Assembly (NCBI GenBank): GCA_964492185.1
Contig: CAZBJH010000002.1
Location: 10,726 to 74,725 of the forward strand
DNA length: 64,000 bases
Origin: JAFGSZ01 sp964492185
Lineage (GTDB): Bacteria; Bacteroidota; Bacteroidia; Bacteroidales; UBA10428
Direction: 5' to 3'
Shown: positions 38,359 through 47,021 of the stretch, piece after piece
Layout: every line of letters begins with the position of its first letter
Position numbering within the stretch: the first letter of the stretch is position 1
Notes under the pieces: generated by a model
What the model was told of the DNA's origin: nothing
Seen by the model: only the letters and a program-made list of their open reading frames with translations
Databases searched by the model: none
Made by a program: the position numbers and the translations under genes

Positions 38359-39813
38359 TTATTTTTCCCGTGAAATTTTTTCCTGTTCTTTTATACCTGG
38401 TAAATGAACATCCAGCAGAACCAAAATGGCGATATATCCCCAAAACAAAGCCGAAGCTTTATCGGTATCCAAAAAATTATTCAATATACCATGTGTAAAA
38501 TATGTGATCAATCCTAACAAAACTGACATTGAAATGATCTTATATTTAATACCCGGGGCCTTCCTGTAAACCCTTAATCCTGTTATCACAACAAGCACTA
38601 AAATCAGTATAAATGTAATTGCCCCGAACAGACCCGACTCGGCAAGTGGGCCAAGATATTCACTATGCGCGTTCCCCCTGTCCCCGAAATTAGTGCTTAT
38701 GGGTGTTTTTTCCCTGCTGATCTGAAAAGGTGCATACTTGAACATATACGTGCCCGGGCCCCACCCGAAGACTGGTTTCTCAGCAAACATCCTGAGGGCA
38801 CAATTCCAACGGTTGAAACGTTCGAGATTGGAATAATCATTTGTAATATTGGTAATTGACTGTACATGCTCCTGAAGGTCTGCAGATGAACCGGTTTTAT
38901 TTTTCTCAATGACAGCTGATATTTCGGTATAGTTATTATAAACGTAAAAGCCGGCTATTACCAAAATAATAAATATATGATGCAGCTTAATACGCAGCCG
39001 CACAGCCGTCAATACCAATGCAGCGGCAAGCAGGCTCACCCATGCGGCACGTGTATACGAAAGTACAATAGCCATAACAATCAGTGGCAATAATAATCCG
39101 GCAAATATCCTGGCATATGTTGAATAGGATCCGTCAATGATCATACCGATAATTACAGGAATAATCATTGCAAGTATGGCACCATATGAGGTATGGTCAC
39201 TGTAAAAGGGATTCATTACAGAATGTGCTGCATTCTGATCAAACAAGCCTATTGTCAAATGCCTGGATATCGAATAAAAAATAACTGCAATAAGAGGAAT
39301 TATATATGCCCAAAAATACTTCCTGATATTACTGTGGTTCTTAAAAACCTCTGCAGCCAATAAATAAAAAATAACAACAAACCACAGGCGTGCAATAAAA
39401 TATTTCAGGGAAACAACAGGCATGCTGCTTGTAAGCACTGTGACAAACATCCATGCCAGATTAATATAAATCACAACTGATAAGGGATGAGAAAGTATCC
39501 GCCTGTCAAAACGCTCTCCTTTAATGACCTTAATGATAATAAGCAACAGTCCGGCTGCCAGTAATATCTCAGATGGCAGTGAAAAATTAATATCCAGCCC
39601 TTCAACAAATTCATACAATGGGATTGACAGGGGAACAAGGAATACAATAAGCAAATAAAAATTATCCAGGCGGTAAAAAGCAAGCATACCAATTGCCATT
39701 ACCAGCGGCAGGAAGCTCAGGTAGTAATATCCTTTCAAAATAAGAAAAGCATTTGCCAGGACAAAAAAGACAGAAAGAATATAAAACTTTGATGTATCAG
39801 AGATCTTGACCAA
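38359..39813 (-). CDS. O-antigen ligase / Wzy-like polymerase family protein
   Basis: A 484-residue protein with about 12 hydrophobic helices and one large periplasmic loop (about residues 300-390) containing LERFNRWNCALRMFAEKPVFGWGPGTYMFKY and NAHSEYLGPLAESGL, which is the Wzy_C/WaaL signature region with conserved Arg and His. It would join or polymerise undecaprenyl-linked glycan on the periplasmic side. Starts with TTG (no ATG until residue 40), 12 bases after the Wzz-like gene. Together tyrS, wzz and this gene form a leftward unit. Ligase and polymerase cannot be separated from sequence alone. Confidence 0.87.
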   Translation of the reverse strand: MVKISDTSKFYILSVFFVLANAFLILKGYYYLSFLPLVMAIGMLAFYRLDNFYLLIVFLVPLSIPLYEFVEGLDINFSLPSEILLAAGLLLIIIKVIKGERFDRRILSHPLSVVIYINLAWMFVTVLTSSMPVVSLKYFIARLWFVVIFYLLAAEVFKNHSNIRKYFWAYIIPLIAVIFYSISRHLTIGLFDQNAAHSVMNPFYSDHTSYGAILAMIIPVIIGMIIDGSYSTYARIFAGLLLPLIVMAIVLSYTRAAWVSLLAAALVLTAVRLRIKLHHIFIILVIAGFYVYNNYTEISAVIEKNKTGSSADLQEHVQSITNITNDYSNLERFNRWNCALRMFAEKPVFGWGPGTYMFKYAPFQISREKTPISTNFGDRGNAHSEYLGPLAESGLFGAITFILILVLVVITGLRVYRKAPGIKYKIISMSVLLGLITYFTHGILNNFLDTDKASALFWGYIAILVLLDVHLPGIKEQEKISREK

Positions 39814-39825
39814 AATGCCGTTTAT

Positions 39826-40839
39826 TTATTTTTTATTATTTCGGATGATACTTATGATTAACAGGGCCAGGTAAGCAAAGAAAAAAGCTGCCAGCGTGGA
39901 TGAAAATACAATAAATGATTTTTTCGGGGATGTTTTGCGTTCAGCCGGGTAAGCATAATCCACCACGTACTTGTGAGGCAGATTTTGTTCTGCTTCAACC
40001 CTGGCTTCAACATATTTCGCCTTCAGTTCACTAAGGTGCTCTTTCTCATATTGTAAAAAGTCACGTATAGATACATAAGCACCCCCGTATTGTGCTAACA
40101 ACTTCAGCTGTTTTTCCAGTATGGGTATGGCCCTCCTGTTATCCTCGGCAATCGCGGTCGCGTACGCGTCATTCATCACTTCCGACTGGGATTCATACTC
40201 ATATATTCCCAATGAACGTAAAACATTCAGGGAATCCTCAAGGCCGCGGATCTGCCGGTCAAGATCATAATATTCCCTTTCCACGGTTCGTAAAGCCAGC
40301 ATAGCCCTGTCGCGCTGAATGGCATTCATCGTCGAATCGATCAACATAGCAATATCATTTGCAATATTTGCAGCAATAACCGGGTCTTTGTCAAGCACAT
40401 TAACCTCGATCGACATGTATTTTGTTCGCTTTGCATTGATAAGTTTTTTATACTTATTCTGTAATGTAGTATAGCGAAACTTTTGATCAGGTTCGATCTC
40501 ATAATGATCCATCAGGTTGTACTTTTCAATTATCCGGTTCCGGATCTGATCCGACCCGAGCACCTGAAGTAATTGTTCCGCCTGTTCTTCCTCACCGAAT
40601 GCAAGCAAGGCCTGGCTACCGGCATACTGGTCGGAAAGCAGAGCTTTCGACACCGATGTACTTGGCGCGGGGAAAAGCACCACGGTTGATTTAAATAATT
40701 CGGTGATCTGAAACGATACAATAATTGACACAATCGCGGCAACTGCCGAAATAATGATCAATGGTATCCGTTTTTCCCATGCAAAGGTTATCAGGTCAAC
40801 AGATGAAAATTTGAAATCTTTCTTTTTTTCCTCAGCCAT
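39826..40839 (-). CDS. Wzz-type chain-length determinant protein
   Basis: A 337-residue inner-membrane protein with the Wzz architecture: helix 1 (about 29-50, IPLIIISAVAAIVSIIVSF), a periplasmic domain with a helical middle (EREYYDLDRQIRGLEDSLNVLRSLG), the proline-rich lead-in VVDYAYPAERKTSPKKSF, and a second helix (about 308-330) near the C-terminus. It controls the length of polysaccharide chains made with the Wzy-like protein downstream. No kinase domain is fused. Six bases separate it from tyrS. Confidence 0.87.
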   Translation of the reverse strand: MAEEKKKDFKFSSVDLITFAWEKRIPLIIISAVAAIVSIIVSFQITELFKSTVVLFPAPSTSVSKALLSDQYAGSQALLAFGEEEQAEQLLQVLGSDQIRNRIIEKYNLMDHYEIEPDQKFRYTTLQNKYKKLINAKRTKYMSIEVNVLDKDPVIAANIANDIAMLIDSTMNAIQRDRAMLALRTVEREYYDLDRQIRGLEDSLNVLRSLGIYEYESQSEVMNDAYATAIAEDNRRAIPILEKQLKLLAQYGGAYVSIRDFLQYEKEHLSELKAKYVEARVEAEQNLPHKYVVDYAYPAERKTSPKKSFIVFSSTLAAFFFAYLALLIISIIRNNKK

Positions 40840-40845
40840 CTCTAA

Positions 40846-42123
40846 TTATTTTACTTTAATAATATAATAATTTTTCTTGCCTTTTTGTACCAAAATGTAT
40901 TTGTTGTTCAATAAATCCTTTTCAGAGATCTTATCTTCAAAATCAGTTATCTTCTTTTTATTAATGCTTAATCCCCCGCCTTTTATCAGACGCTTTAGTT
41001 CACCTTTTGACTGAAATACCCGGGCATGGTCGACCAGCATATCAGTTACACTTACCTGCTGATGTAATACGCCGGACAATACCTCATATTGTGGCACACC
41101 ATCAAAAACAGACAAAAAAGTATTTTCATTAAGCTTCTTTAATGATTCGGTCGTACCACTTCCAAAAAGGATCCGGGAAGCTTCAACTGCTTCTTCCACA
41201 TCACAAGGTGAGTGGATCATTGCAGTGACCTCTTCTGCCAGCCGCTTTTGCAATATTCTTATATGCGGTGCTTTCCGGTGCTCAGCTATCAGCCCTTCAA
41301 TTTCATTTTTTTCAAGAAAAGTGAATAATTTTATATAGCTTTCTGCATCAATATCAGGAACATTCAGCCAGTACTGGTACATTTCATAGGGTGAAGTCCG
41401 TTCCGGATCAAGCCAGATATTACCACTTTCTGATTTGCCGAACTTACGCCCGTCCGAACGTGTTATTAACGGGGCCGTGAGTGCATACGCTTCCCCATTC
41501 ATTTTTCTTCTTATGAATTCCGTGCCGGTAACAATATTTCCCCACTGATCCGATCCGCCCATTTGAAGCTTGCAATTTTTGTTTTTATATAACCAGAAAA
41601 AATCATACCCCTGTATCAATTGGTATGAAAATTCGGTAAAGGACAAACCTGTGTTAACGCGTTTCTTAACCGATTCTTTGGCCATCATATAATTAATAGT
41701 CAGGTACTTACCCGCTTCACGCAAGAAAGTCAGCACACCCATATCCTTAAACCAGTCGTAGTTGTTCACTATCTCCGCCGAATTTTCCCCGCAATTAAAA
41801 TCGAGAAATTTTTCAAGTTGTTTTTTCTGACGCGAAAGATTATGCTGTAATATTTCCTCGCTTAGAAAACTTCTCTCTTCCACTTTTCCCGAAGGATCGC
41901 CAATCATACCGGTAGCCCCGCCCACAAGTGCAATAGGTTTATGCCCTGCCCTTTGTAAATGCACGAGCATAGTGATAGGTACAAGGTTTCCTATATGTAA
42001 TGAATCAGCAGTAGGGTCAAATCCAACATATCCGGTTGTCATTTCTTTCTCCAATTGATCCGCTGTTCCCGGCGTCATATCATGGATCAGTCCGCGCCAT
42101 GTCAATTCTTCTATCAGATTCAT
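40846..42123 (-). CDS. tyrS: Tyrosine--tRNA ligase
   Basis: A 425-residue class I synthetase that charges tRNA-Tyr. The ATP-binding HIGH motif is in PTADSLHIGNLVP (about residues 37-49), the KMSKS counterpart is RKFGKSESGN (near 228-237), and the C-terminal S4 RNA-binding domain (KGELKRLIKGGGLSINKKKI) is present, giving normal TyrRS length. A TATCTTTG box at 42139-42146 (minus) starts transcription about 10 bases before the ATG. It leads an operon with wzz and the O-antigen ligase gene. Confidence 0.96.
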   Translation of the reverse strand: MNLIEELTWRGLIHDMTPGTADQLEKEMTTGYVGFDPTADSLHIGNLVPITMLVHLQRAGHKPIALVGGATGMIGDPSGKVEERSFLSEEILQHNLSRQKKQLEKFLDFNCGENSAEIVNNYDWFKDMGVLTFLREAGKYLTINYMMAKESVKKRVNTGLSFTEFSYQLIQGYDFFWLYKNKNCKLQMGGSDQWGNIVTGTEFIRRKMNGEAYALTAPLITRSDGRKFGKSESGNIWLDPERTSPYEMYQYWLNVPDIDAESYIKLFTFLEKNEIEGLIAEHRKAPHIRILQKRLAEEVTAMIHSPCDVEEAVEASRILFGSGTTESLKKLNENTFLSVFDGVPQYEVLSGVLHQQVSVTDMLVDHARVFQSKGELKRLIKGGGLSINKKKITDFEDKISEKDLLNNKYILVQKGKKNYYIIKVK

Positions 42124-42138
42124 AGAAAAAAATTTTCA

Positions 42139-42146
42139 CAAAGATA
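42139..42146 (-). promoter_or_regulatory. -7 box for tyrS operon
   Basis: On the minus strand reads TATCTTTG, a perfect TAnnTTTG match, 16 bases upstream of the tyrS ATG. A short leader of about ten bases is implied. Confidence 0.6.
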
Positions 42147-42206
42147 ATATTTGAACTGTATAAAGTATAAAAAATTACATTAACCTGTATTATTCATGTT
42201 TATGAT

Positions 42207-42292
42207 TTGTGACAGATGCACTACGCACAAAACAGAACCTGTATTGGCCTGCAATGAACCCTAAGCCCGGCAAAGCCAATAATGCAGGATAA
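42207..42292 (+). repeat. Dispersed repeat family 2, copy between tyrS and cvpA
   Basis: Contains GATGCACTACG (about 42216-42226) and AGCCCGGCAAAGCCAATAATGCAGG in two halves (42264-42288), both shared with other intergenic copies near 33.2, 43.2 and 51.1 kb. No coding capacity. Confidence 0.6.
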
Positions 42293-42321
42293 GTGACTGT
42301 CTTTAATATTCATTTACCGGA

Positions 42322-42885
42322 TTATTCCCGCGATAAAATGCTTCTCTGTTCCTCCAGGGCAATGATCTCAGTTGACGGGTTTTCCTTATCCGGTTCAAAA
42401 ATATAATCAAAATGCAGATAAGGAAACAATGCAGGTGCAAGATTTGAAAGAGGTTTATACAGGTATGACTTTTCAATCTGCTGATGCGGAAGAAAAGACA
42501 ATCGTCGGTCTATAGTGTTTAGAATAACCAGTATAATACTTATTATGAATGCCGTTTTAATCAGAGCAAACAATACACCGGCAATTCGGTTTACAAAGCC
42601 CAGGGCAACTGCTTTAACCAGTTTGTCAAGCAGACGGGCGAATAAATGAACAGCAACAACGATCACAACAAAGGTGATGGCAAAGGATATCACCGGGAGA
42701 TACTGCGAGGTAAAATCAAATTTTTGTATTAATAAACGGGCAGTGACATCCGAAAATCTAATCGCACCAAAAATCCCCAGTAAAAGGGCGGCAAGTGATG
42801 CCGCATGAATGATAAAACCCTTTGAAAATCCCCTGTAAGCTGCCCAGAGTAATATAGCAGCAAGTATAATATCAATATAGTTCAT
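42322..42885 (-). CDS. CvpA family membrane protein
   Basis: A 187-residue protein with four hydrophobic helices (about 4-20, 24-44, 63-88, 103-125) in the CvpA/colicin V production arrangement, starting MNYIDIILAAILLWAAYRGFSKGF, a near-consensus CvpA opening. A charged tail follows. CvpA proteins affect envelope stress resistance and colicin release; the molecular role is unsettled. It stands alone between tRNA-Arg and tyrS. Confidence 0.87.
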   Translation of the reverse strand: MNYIDIILAAILLWAAYRGFSKGFIIHAASLAALLLGIFGAIRFSDVTARLLIQKFDFTSQYLPVISFAITFVVIVVAVHLFARLLDKLVKAVALGFVNRIAGVLFALIKTAFIISIILVILNTIDRRLSFLPHQQIEKSYLYKPLSNLAPALFPYLHFDYIFEPDKENPSTEIIALEEQRSILSRE

Positions 42886-42986
42886 GAAAACTTTTTGACT
42901 TCAATCCCCTAAAATAGATAAAAAGAAGAAATTAAAGCAAGGAATGGTAAAAAACAGTCATTACAACCACTATTTTTACTTTTTGG

Positions 42987-43018
42987 TTTTGATTCCAATA
43001 TGATTTTCAATATTTTTG
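42987..43018 (+). promoter_or_regulatory. Promoter for tRNA-Arg
   Basis: TTTTG at 42987-42991, 19 bases, then TATTTTTG at 43011-43018, a close match to the Bacteroidota promoter. Transcription would begin near 43025, eight bases before the mature tRNA. Confidence 0.7.
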
Positions 43019-43032
43019 TGCACTTAAAAAAA

Positions 43033-43104
43033 GGCCTCATAGTTCAAGGGATAGAACGGAAGTTTCCTAAACTTCAGATTCAGGTTCGAGTCCTGGTGAG
43101 GCTA
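43033..43104 (+). tRNA. tRNA-Arg, anticodon CCT
   Basis: Cloverleaf of 72 bases: acceptor GGCCTCA paired with TGAGGCT (first pair G-T), D stem GTTC/GAAC, anticodon stem GAAGT/ACTTC with loop TTCCTAA (anticodon CCT, decoding AGG), T stem TCAGG/CCTGG with loop TTCGAGT, discriminator A, and no encoded CCA. Preceded by a clear promoter and followed by a factor-independent terminator. Confidence 0.93.
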
Positions 43105-43107
43105 CTG

Positions 43108-43137
43108 AAACCCTCTGTTTATCATCAGGGGGTTTTT
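43108..43137 (+). terminator. Rho-independent terminator after tRNA-Arg
   Basis: AAACCCTCTG pairs with CAGGGGGTTT around an 8-base loop and is followed by a T-run (43133-43137). Confidence 0.82.
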
Positions 43138-43147
43138 GTATTTAGAA

Positions 43148-43228
43148 TCTGCTGAAAAAGTCTGTAGTGCATCAGATAAAAGGTACCGAAAGCTAATGCT
43201 TTAGCCCGGCAAAGTAAATTATTCAGAT
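43148..43228 (+). repeat. Dispersed repeat family 2, copy downstream of tRNA-Arg
   Basis: Bases 43148-43174 are the exact reverse complement of 4145-4171 (27 bases), and AGCCCGGCAAAG recurs near 43203-43214. It runs up to, and slightly into, the end of the GT9 gene. Confidence 0.65.
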
Positions 43229-44206
43229 TAGGTTGTTTATTTCGCCTGCAATTACATTTTCATCCAGGTCGTTCATACAGCGGAAATGCTTTTTAGGGCA
43301 TTCTTTATAACCGATTTTTGAACAGGGCCGGCAGGATAAATCCTTTATTTCAAAGATCCTGGAATCAGGGTGGGCCATATACGGACTCATGCCAAACTCC
43401 GGTATCGTGTTCCCCCATACGGAGATTATCTTCATTTTGAAGGCCGCGGCAATATGCATAAGACCGGTATCATTGGTAATAACAAGCTTTGACTGCCTGA
43501 GGACGGAAACCGACTGGTTAATTGTATACCTGCCGCAAAGATTAACCGTATTTGCCTGCGCAGCATTGATTATTTTATTTGCTATTTCATTGTCGTTCCT
43601 GTCTCCCAGAAGGGCTACCGGTAATTTTACCGCATTACAGATATTAATGATCTTCTCAGCCGGAAGTTTCTTGGTATTATGTTTCGCACCGATAACAAAA
43701 GCAATGAATCCTTTCTGCAAACCCGGCGGTAATTGCTCCTCATGAATTATCTCATCTTCCGGTATAAAATAATCAAGGCCCTTACCATCGTTTTTCACAT
43801 CAAATACAGATAATGTATCCATATACCTGTCAACAATATGCCTGTCCGGCAACCTGTTGATCCTGAAATTAACAATAAGCCATTTTTCAATATTGATCTT
43901 ATTGATGGAAAAAGACATTACCCTCAGCCTGTTCTTCACGATAAGTGTCCTTAGATTTCTATGCAGGTCGATAATATAATCAAAACCTTCCTCCCTCAAT
44001 TTCTTTATGGTATCATTCAGACTGTTTTCCAGAATATGTATCTTATCAATATAAGGATTTGCTTTAATGACCGGGAAATACTGTTTCTTGGTCAGGTAAT
44101 GTATTTCTGCATTCTTTACCTGCTTTTTCAGCCCGCGGATCACAGGAGTTGTCAATACAATGTCACCTATTGAACTAAACCTTATAATAAGATATTTAAC
44201 CTTCAT
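43223..44206 (-). CDS. GT9 glycosyltransferase (ADP-heptose:LPS heptosyltransferase family)
   Basis: A 327-residue GT-B enzyme. N-terminal acceptor domain: MKVKYLIIRFSSIGDIVLTT followed by PVIRGLKK, the family signature with the Asp of GDI. C-terminal donor domain: FVIGAKHNTKKLPAEK and the diagnostic LVITNDTGLMHIAAAF. The tail has four cysteines (CRPCSK...CPKKHFRC), common in Bacteroidota members. It likely adds a heptose or similar sugar to lipopolysaccharide core or another glycan. ATG 44206 is chosen over TTG 44227 because it gives the canonical start. It is the fourth gene of the atpD-atpC-hydrolase run, 52 bases after the hydrolase. Confidence 0.9.
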   Translation of the reverse strand: MKVKYLIIRFSSIGDIVLTTPVIRGLKKQVKNAEIHYLTKKQYFPVIKANPYIDKIHILENSLNDTIKKLREEGFDYIIDLHRNLRTLIVKNRLRVMSFSINKINIEKWLIVNFRINRLPDRHIVDRYMDTLSVFDVKNDGKGLDYFIPEDEIIHEEQLPPGLQKGFIAFVIGAKHNTKKLPAEKIINICNAVKLPVALLGDRNDNEIANKIINAAQANTVNLCGRYTINQSVSVLRQSKLVITNDTGLMHIAAAFKMKIISVWGNTIPEFGMSPYMAHPDSRIFEIKDLSCRPCSKIGYKECPKKHFRCMNDLDENVIAGEINNLI

Positions 44207-44257
44207 GGATAATTTTAAGGAAGTCAAAAATAATAAAAATTAACTGTATGGCCGGCT

Positions 44258-45004
44258 TCACCTGATCTTATTGAAAAACCTCATTAACTCCATCCAATAT
44301 TCGTTATTCAAACTGTTTTCCTCCCACAGTGCTTTTGCTCCATGAAAACCTTTACCATCATAAGGTCTGTATATAGTCTTTTGTTTTTCCGGTATTACTT
44401 CAAGCATGGTTTGAATATACTCGTATTCCATTTTAGAAGAAGAAACAAACAGTGGCTTGTCAAATCCGCCCAATTCATCCCTTACTATAGTTCCCGGACG
44501 AAAAAATTCTCCCGGACTAAAGGCAATAACGGCTTTAACCTGATCATTACCTTTGGCCTCCATGAGGCAAAGAGAAGCGGAAAATGAACTGCCGAAAAGA
44601 ACAACCTGCAGATCCGAATACTTTTTGATATACCTGAGTGCAGCCCGTATATCCTTTCCTGCATCAATAAACTGATGAGAAAAATTGCCGTTCGCAGCCC
44701 GGCGGACTGTTTCGTTCTTCACATAATTTATGTTATCACCCACCCGAAGATCAACAGCAAGACAGTTATAATCAAATTTCATCAGTTTGCGGGCAATCTC
44801 ACGGTACTCACCCCTGCTGTAACCTGCCTGGTGAAAAAGAAGAATAAAAGGAAAGGCATAATCCCTAATATAGAGATCAGCTGTTATTTTAAGGCTGTCT
44901 TCCGCGTAAAAAGATACCTTTTTCTGTGCCCGGGTTTCTATGAAAAAAAGCATGCAGGCAAAAACAATAACAATGATCTTTATATTCGATCTCTGTGAAA
45001 ACAA
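44258..45004 (-). CDS. Exported alpha/beta-hydrolase (dienelactone-hydrolase-like)
   Basis: A 248-residue protein with an N-terminal signal sequence (about 1-27, ending ETRAQ). The fold is visible as FILLFHQAGYSRGEY (oxyanion region), CLAVDLRVGD, the nucleophile elbow VVLFGSSFSAS (Ser near 142), and a late FHGAKALW histidine; the acid is probably in the segment between. Substrate unknown, likely periplasmic ester or peptide. It begins with TTG immediately after the atpC TAA, so translation is probably coupled to the ATP synthase genes upstream. Confidence 0.78.
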   Translation of the reverse strand: MFSQRSNIKIIVIVFACMLFFIETRAQKKVSFYAEDSLKITADLYIRDYAFPFILLFHQAGYSRGEYREIARKLMKFDYNCLAVDLRVGDNINYVKNETVRRAANGNFSHQFIDAGKDIRAALRYIKKYSDLQVVLFGSSFSASLCLMEAKGNDQVKAVIAFSPGEFFRPGTIVRDELGGFDKPLFVSSSKMEYEYIQTMLEVIPEKQKTIYRPYDGKGFHGAKALWEENSLNNEYWMELMRFFNKIR

Positions 45005-45247
45005 TTATGCAGTATCTGCTAAAACGATAATAGTATTATTATGAACCTCAATCATACCACCCTTTATATCAACGGCCGATGTTTTATTATGTTTGTCCAC
45101 GATCCTTACTGCCCCCTCTTCAAGTGTGGAAACAATGGGTGCATGATTCTTCAATATCGCAAAGGAACCCTTACTTCCGGGGACCTGCACAAGGGTAACC
45201 TCCCCTTTATAAAGTACCTTGTCCGGTGTGATGATCTCTAATCTCAA
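45005..45247 (-). CDS. atpC: ATP synthase subunit epsilon
   Basis: An 80-residue F1 epsilon subunit, only the N-terminal beta-sandwich domain (MRLEIITPDKVLYKGEVTLV..., GSFAILKNHAPIVSTLEEG); the C-terminal helical hairpin of E. coli epsilon is absent, as is usual in Bacteroidota. It couples gamma rotation to the c ring. The start is TTG preceded at nine bases by a perfect AGGAGG, rare for this phylum, which fixes the start. 20 bases after atpD. Confidence 0.95.
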   Translation of the reverse strand: MRLEIITPDKVLYKGEVTLVQVPGSKGSFAILKNHAPIVSTLEEGAVRIVDKHNKTSAVDIKGGMIEVHNNTIIVLADTA

Positions 45248-45256
45248 AATAAACTA

Positions 45257-45262
45257 CCTCCT
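45257..45262 (-). promoter_or_regulatory. Strong Shine-Dalgarno for atpC
   Basis: Minus strand AGGAGG, nine bases before the TTG start. Most genes in the window lack any such site, so it probably compensates for the weak start codon and keeps epsilon in step with beta. Confidence 0.75.
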
Positions 45263-45267
45263 GTTAG

Positions 45268-46779
45268 TTATTCTTTTGATTCGGAAAGTAATCTCTCACC
45301 TTTTTCAATGGCATCCTCAATTGTACCTACCAGGTTAAAGGCCGCTTCGGGATACTTATCCACCTCACCATCCATAATCATATTGAACCCCTTGATGGTA
45401 TCCTCTATGTTAACTATTACACCTGACAGTCCTGTAAACTGTTCGGCGACATGGAAAGGTTGTGACAGGAATCGCTGAACCCGCCTTGCGCGGTGAACAA
45501 TAAGCTTATCCTGCTCCGACAGTTCGTCCATTCCTAAAATAGCAATAATATCCTGTAATTCTTTATACCGCTGAAGCAATTCCTGTACCCTTTGTGCTGT
45601 GTCATAATGCTTTTGGCCCACGACTTCGGGGGTGAGTATTCTCGATGTGGAATCAAGCGGGTCAACCGCTGGATATATACCCAGCTCTGAGATCTTACGG
45701 CTAAGAACGGTTGTGGCATCAAGATGCGAAAAAGTAGTCGCCGGGGCAGGGTCGGTAAGGTCATCAGCAGGCACATAAATGGCCTGAACCGAAGTAATAG
45801 AACCTTTGGTTGTTGATGTTATTCTCTCCTGCATCAGTCCCATCTCAGTTGCCAGGGTTGGCTGGTAACCAACAGCAGAAGGCATTCTTCCGAGCAAAGC
45901 AGAAACTTCTGATCCTGCCTGTGTAAACCGGAAAATGTTGTCTACAAAAAACAGTATATCACGCCCGCCGCTCTTTTCATCACCATCACGAAATGATTCC
46001 GCGACAGTAAGGCCCGATAAAGCCACTGTAGCCCTGGCGCCGGGAGGCTCGTTCATCTGACCGAACACCAGGGTTGCCTGTGATTCCTTCAGGGCTTCAT
46101 GATCGATCTTTGTAATGTCCCAGCTTCCTTCCTCCATACTTTTCTGAAATTCTTTTCCGTATTTTATAACACCCGATTCGATCATTTCACGCAAAAGGTC
46201 ATTCCCTTCCCGTGTTCGTTCACCAACACCGGCAAAAACAGACAAACCAGAATATTTTTTGGCAATATTGTTTATCAGTTCCATTATTATCACCGTCTTT
46301 CCCACACCGGCACCTCCGAATAAACCGATCTTCCCTCCTTTGGAGTATGGTTCAAGCAGATCAATTACCTTTATTCCTGTAAAGAGCACCTCTGTTTCAG
46401 TTGAAAGTTTATCAAATTTCGGCGGTTCATTATGGATCTCATATCCTCCTTTCATATCCAGCGGGCCAATTCCATCAATAGGTTTACCGATCACGTTAAG
46501 CAGCCGTCCCTTGATCTGATCCCCTGAAGGCATCCTGATAGCACTTCCTGTTGATACCACTTTCATGCCTCTCCGGAGTCCGTCTGTTGAATCCATTGCA
46601 ATAGTCCTCACCGTATGCTCACCGATATGTTGCTGGCATTCAATGATCAACTTTTCCCCGTCTTCCCGTTCAATTTCAAGAGCATCATTTATATTCGGGA
46701 GTTCATCCCCTGATGATTCGAAACTAACATCAACAACAGGCCCTATCACCTGGATGATTTTACCAATATTTTCAGCCAT
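45268..46779 (-). CDS. atpD: ATP synthase subunit beta
   Basis: A 503-residue catalytic beta subunit of F1. The Walker A is GLFGGAGVGKTVIIMELI near residues 154-171; the catalytic Glu is in VGERTREGNDL, Walker B in ILFFVDNIFRFTQAGSEV, and ALLGRMPSAVGYQPTLATEMG and the DELSEQDK tail are conserved. It makes ATP from ADP and phosphate as gamma turns. First gene of the leftward atpD-atpC-hydrolase-GT9 run, with its promoter at 46808-46815. The other subunits are encoded rightward from 51.9 kb, about 5 kb away. Confidence 0.97.
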   Translation of the reverse strand: MAENIGKIIQVIGPVVDVSFESSGDELPNINDALEIEREDGEKLIIECQQHIGEHTVRTIAMDSTDGLRRGMKVVSTGSAIRMPSGDQIKGRLLNVIGKPIDGIGPLDMKGGYEIHNEPPKFDKLSTETEVLFTGIKVIDLLEPYSKGGKIGLFGGAGVGKTVIIMELINNIAKKYSGLSVFAGVGERTREGNDLLREMIESGVIKYGKEFQKSMEEGSWDITKIDHEALKESQATLVFGQMNEPPGARATVALSGLTVAESFRDGDEKSGGRDILFFVDNIFRFTQAGSEVSALLGRMPSAVGYQPTLATEMGLMQERITSTTKGSITSVQAIYVPADDLTDPAPATTFSHLDATTVLSRKISELGIYPAVDPLDSTSRILTPEVVGQKHYDTAQRVQELLQRYKELQDIIAILGMDELSEQDKLIVHRARRVQRFLSQPFHVAEQFTGLSGVIVNIEDTIKGFNMIMDGEVDKYPEAAFNLVGTIEDAIEKGERLLSESKE

Positions 46780-46807
46780 ATATTTTAATTCTTTTACACA
46801 AAGTTTA

Positions 46808-46815
46808 CAAAAATA
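46808..46815 (-). promoter_or_regulatory. -7 box for atpD-atpC unit
   Basis: Minus strand TATTTTTG, TAnnTTTG match, 29 bases upstream of the atpD ATG. No clear -33 partner seen. Confidence 0.55.
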
Positions 46816-46853
46816 CGTTGAATCTTTATATATAGTTTCTTTTTTTATTATTT

Positions 46854-46885
46854 AGAGTCTGTCAATAAACTCGTAGTGTTTGTTA
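46854..46885 (-). mobile_element. MITE end fragment
   Basis: TAGAGTCTGTCAATAAACTC followed by GTAGTGTTTGTT matches the reverse complement of the right end of the type-2 MITE (4547-4574 region) with one change. Only this end is present; no left end or target duplication was found, so it is a relic. Confidence 0.65.
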
Positions 46886-46970
46886 TTCTATTGGCTTTCA
46901 ACACATCAAATAATTATCATTTATTTTTGTGAATAATACAGGTTACATCTGAAGTTTTCAAAATAAATTT

Positions 46971-46978
46971 TAAATTTG
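46971..46978 (+). promoter_or_regulatory. -7 box for outer-membrane protein gene
   Basis: TAAATTTG, a TAnnTTTG match, 44 bases before the ATG at 47022. A second box TATTTTTG at 46922-46929 would give a longer leader. Confidence 0.5.
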
Positions 46979-47021
46979 TCGCTAAATATGTTTAACTCTG
47001 CTTTAATTAAAAAATTACCCT

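Noticed and set aside
42886..43032. Riboswitch or leader upstream of cvpA or tRNA-Arg
   Set aside because: Only an A/T-rich promoter region is visible; no conserved riboswitch wording or stable fold was seen.
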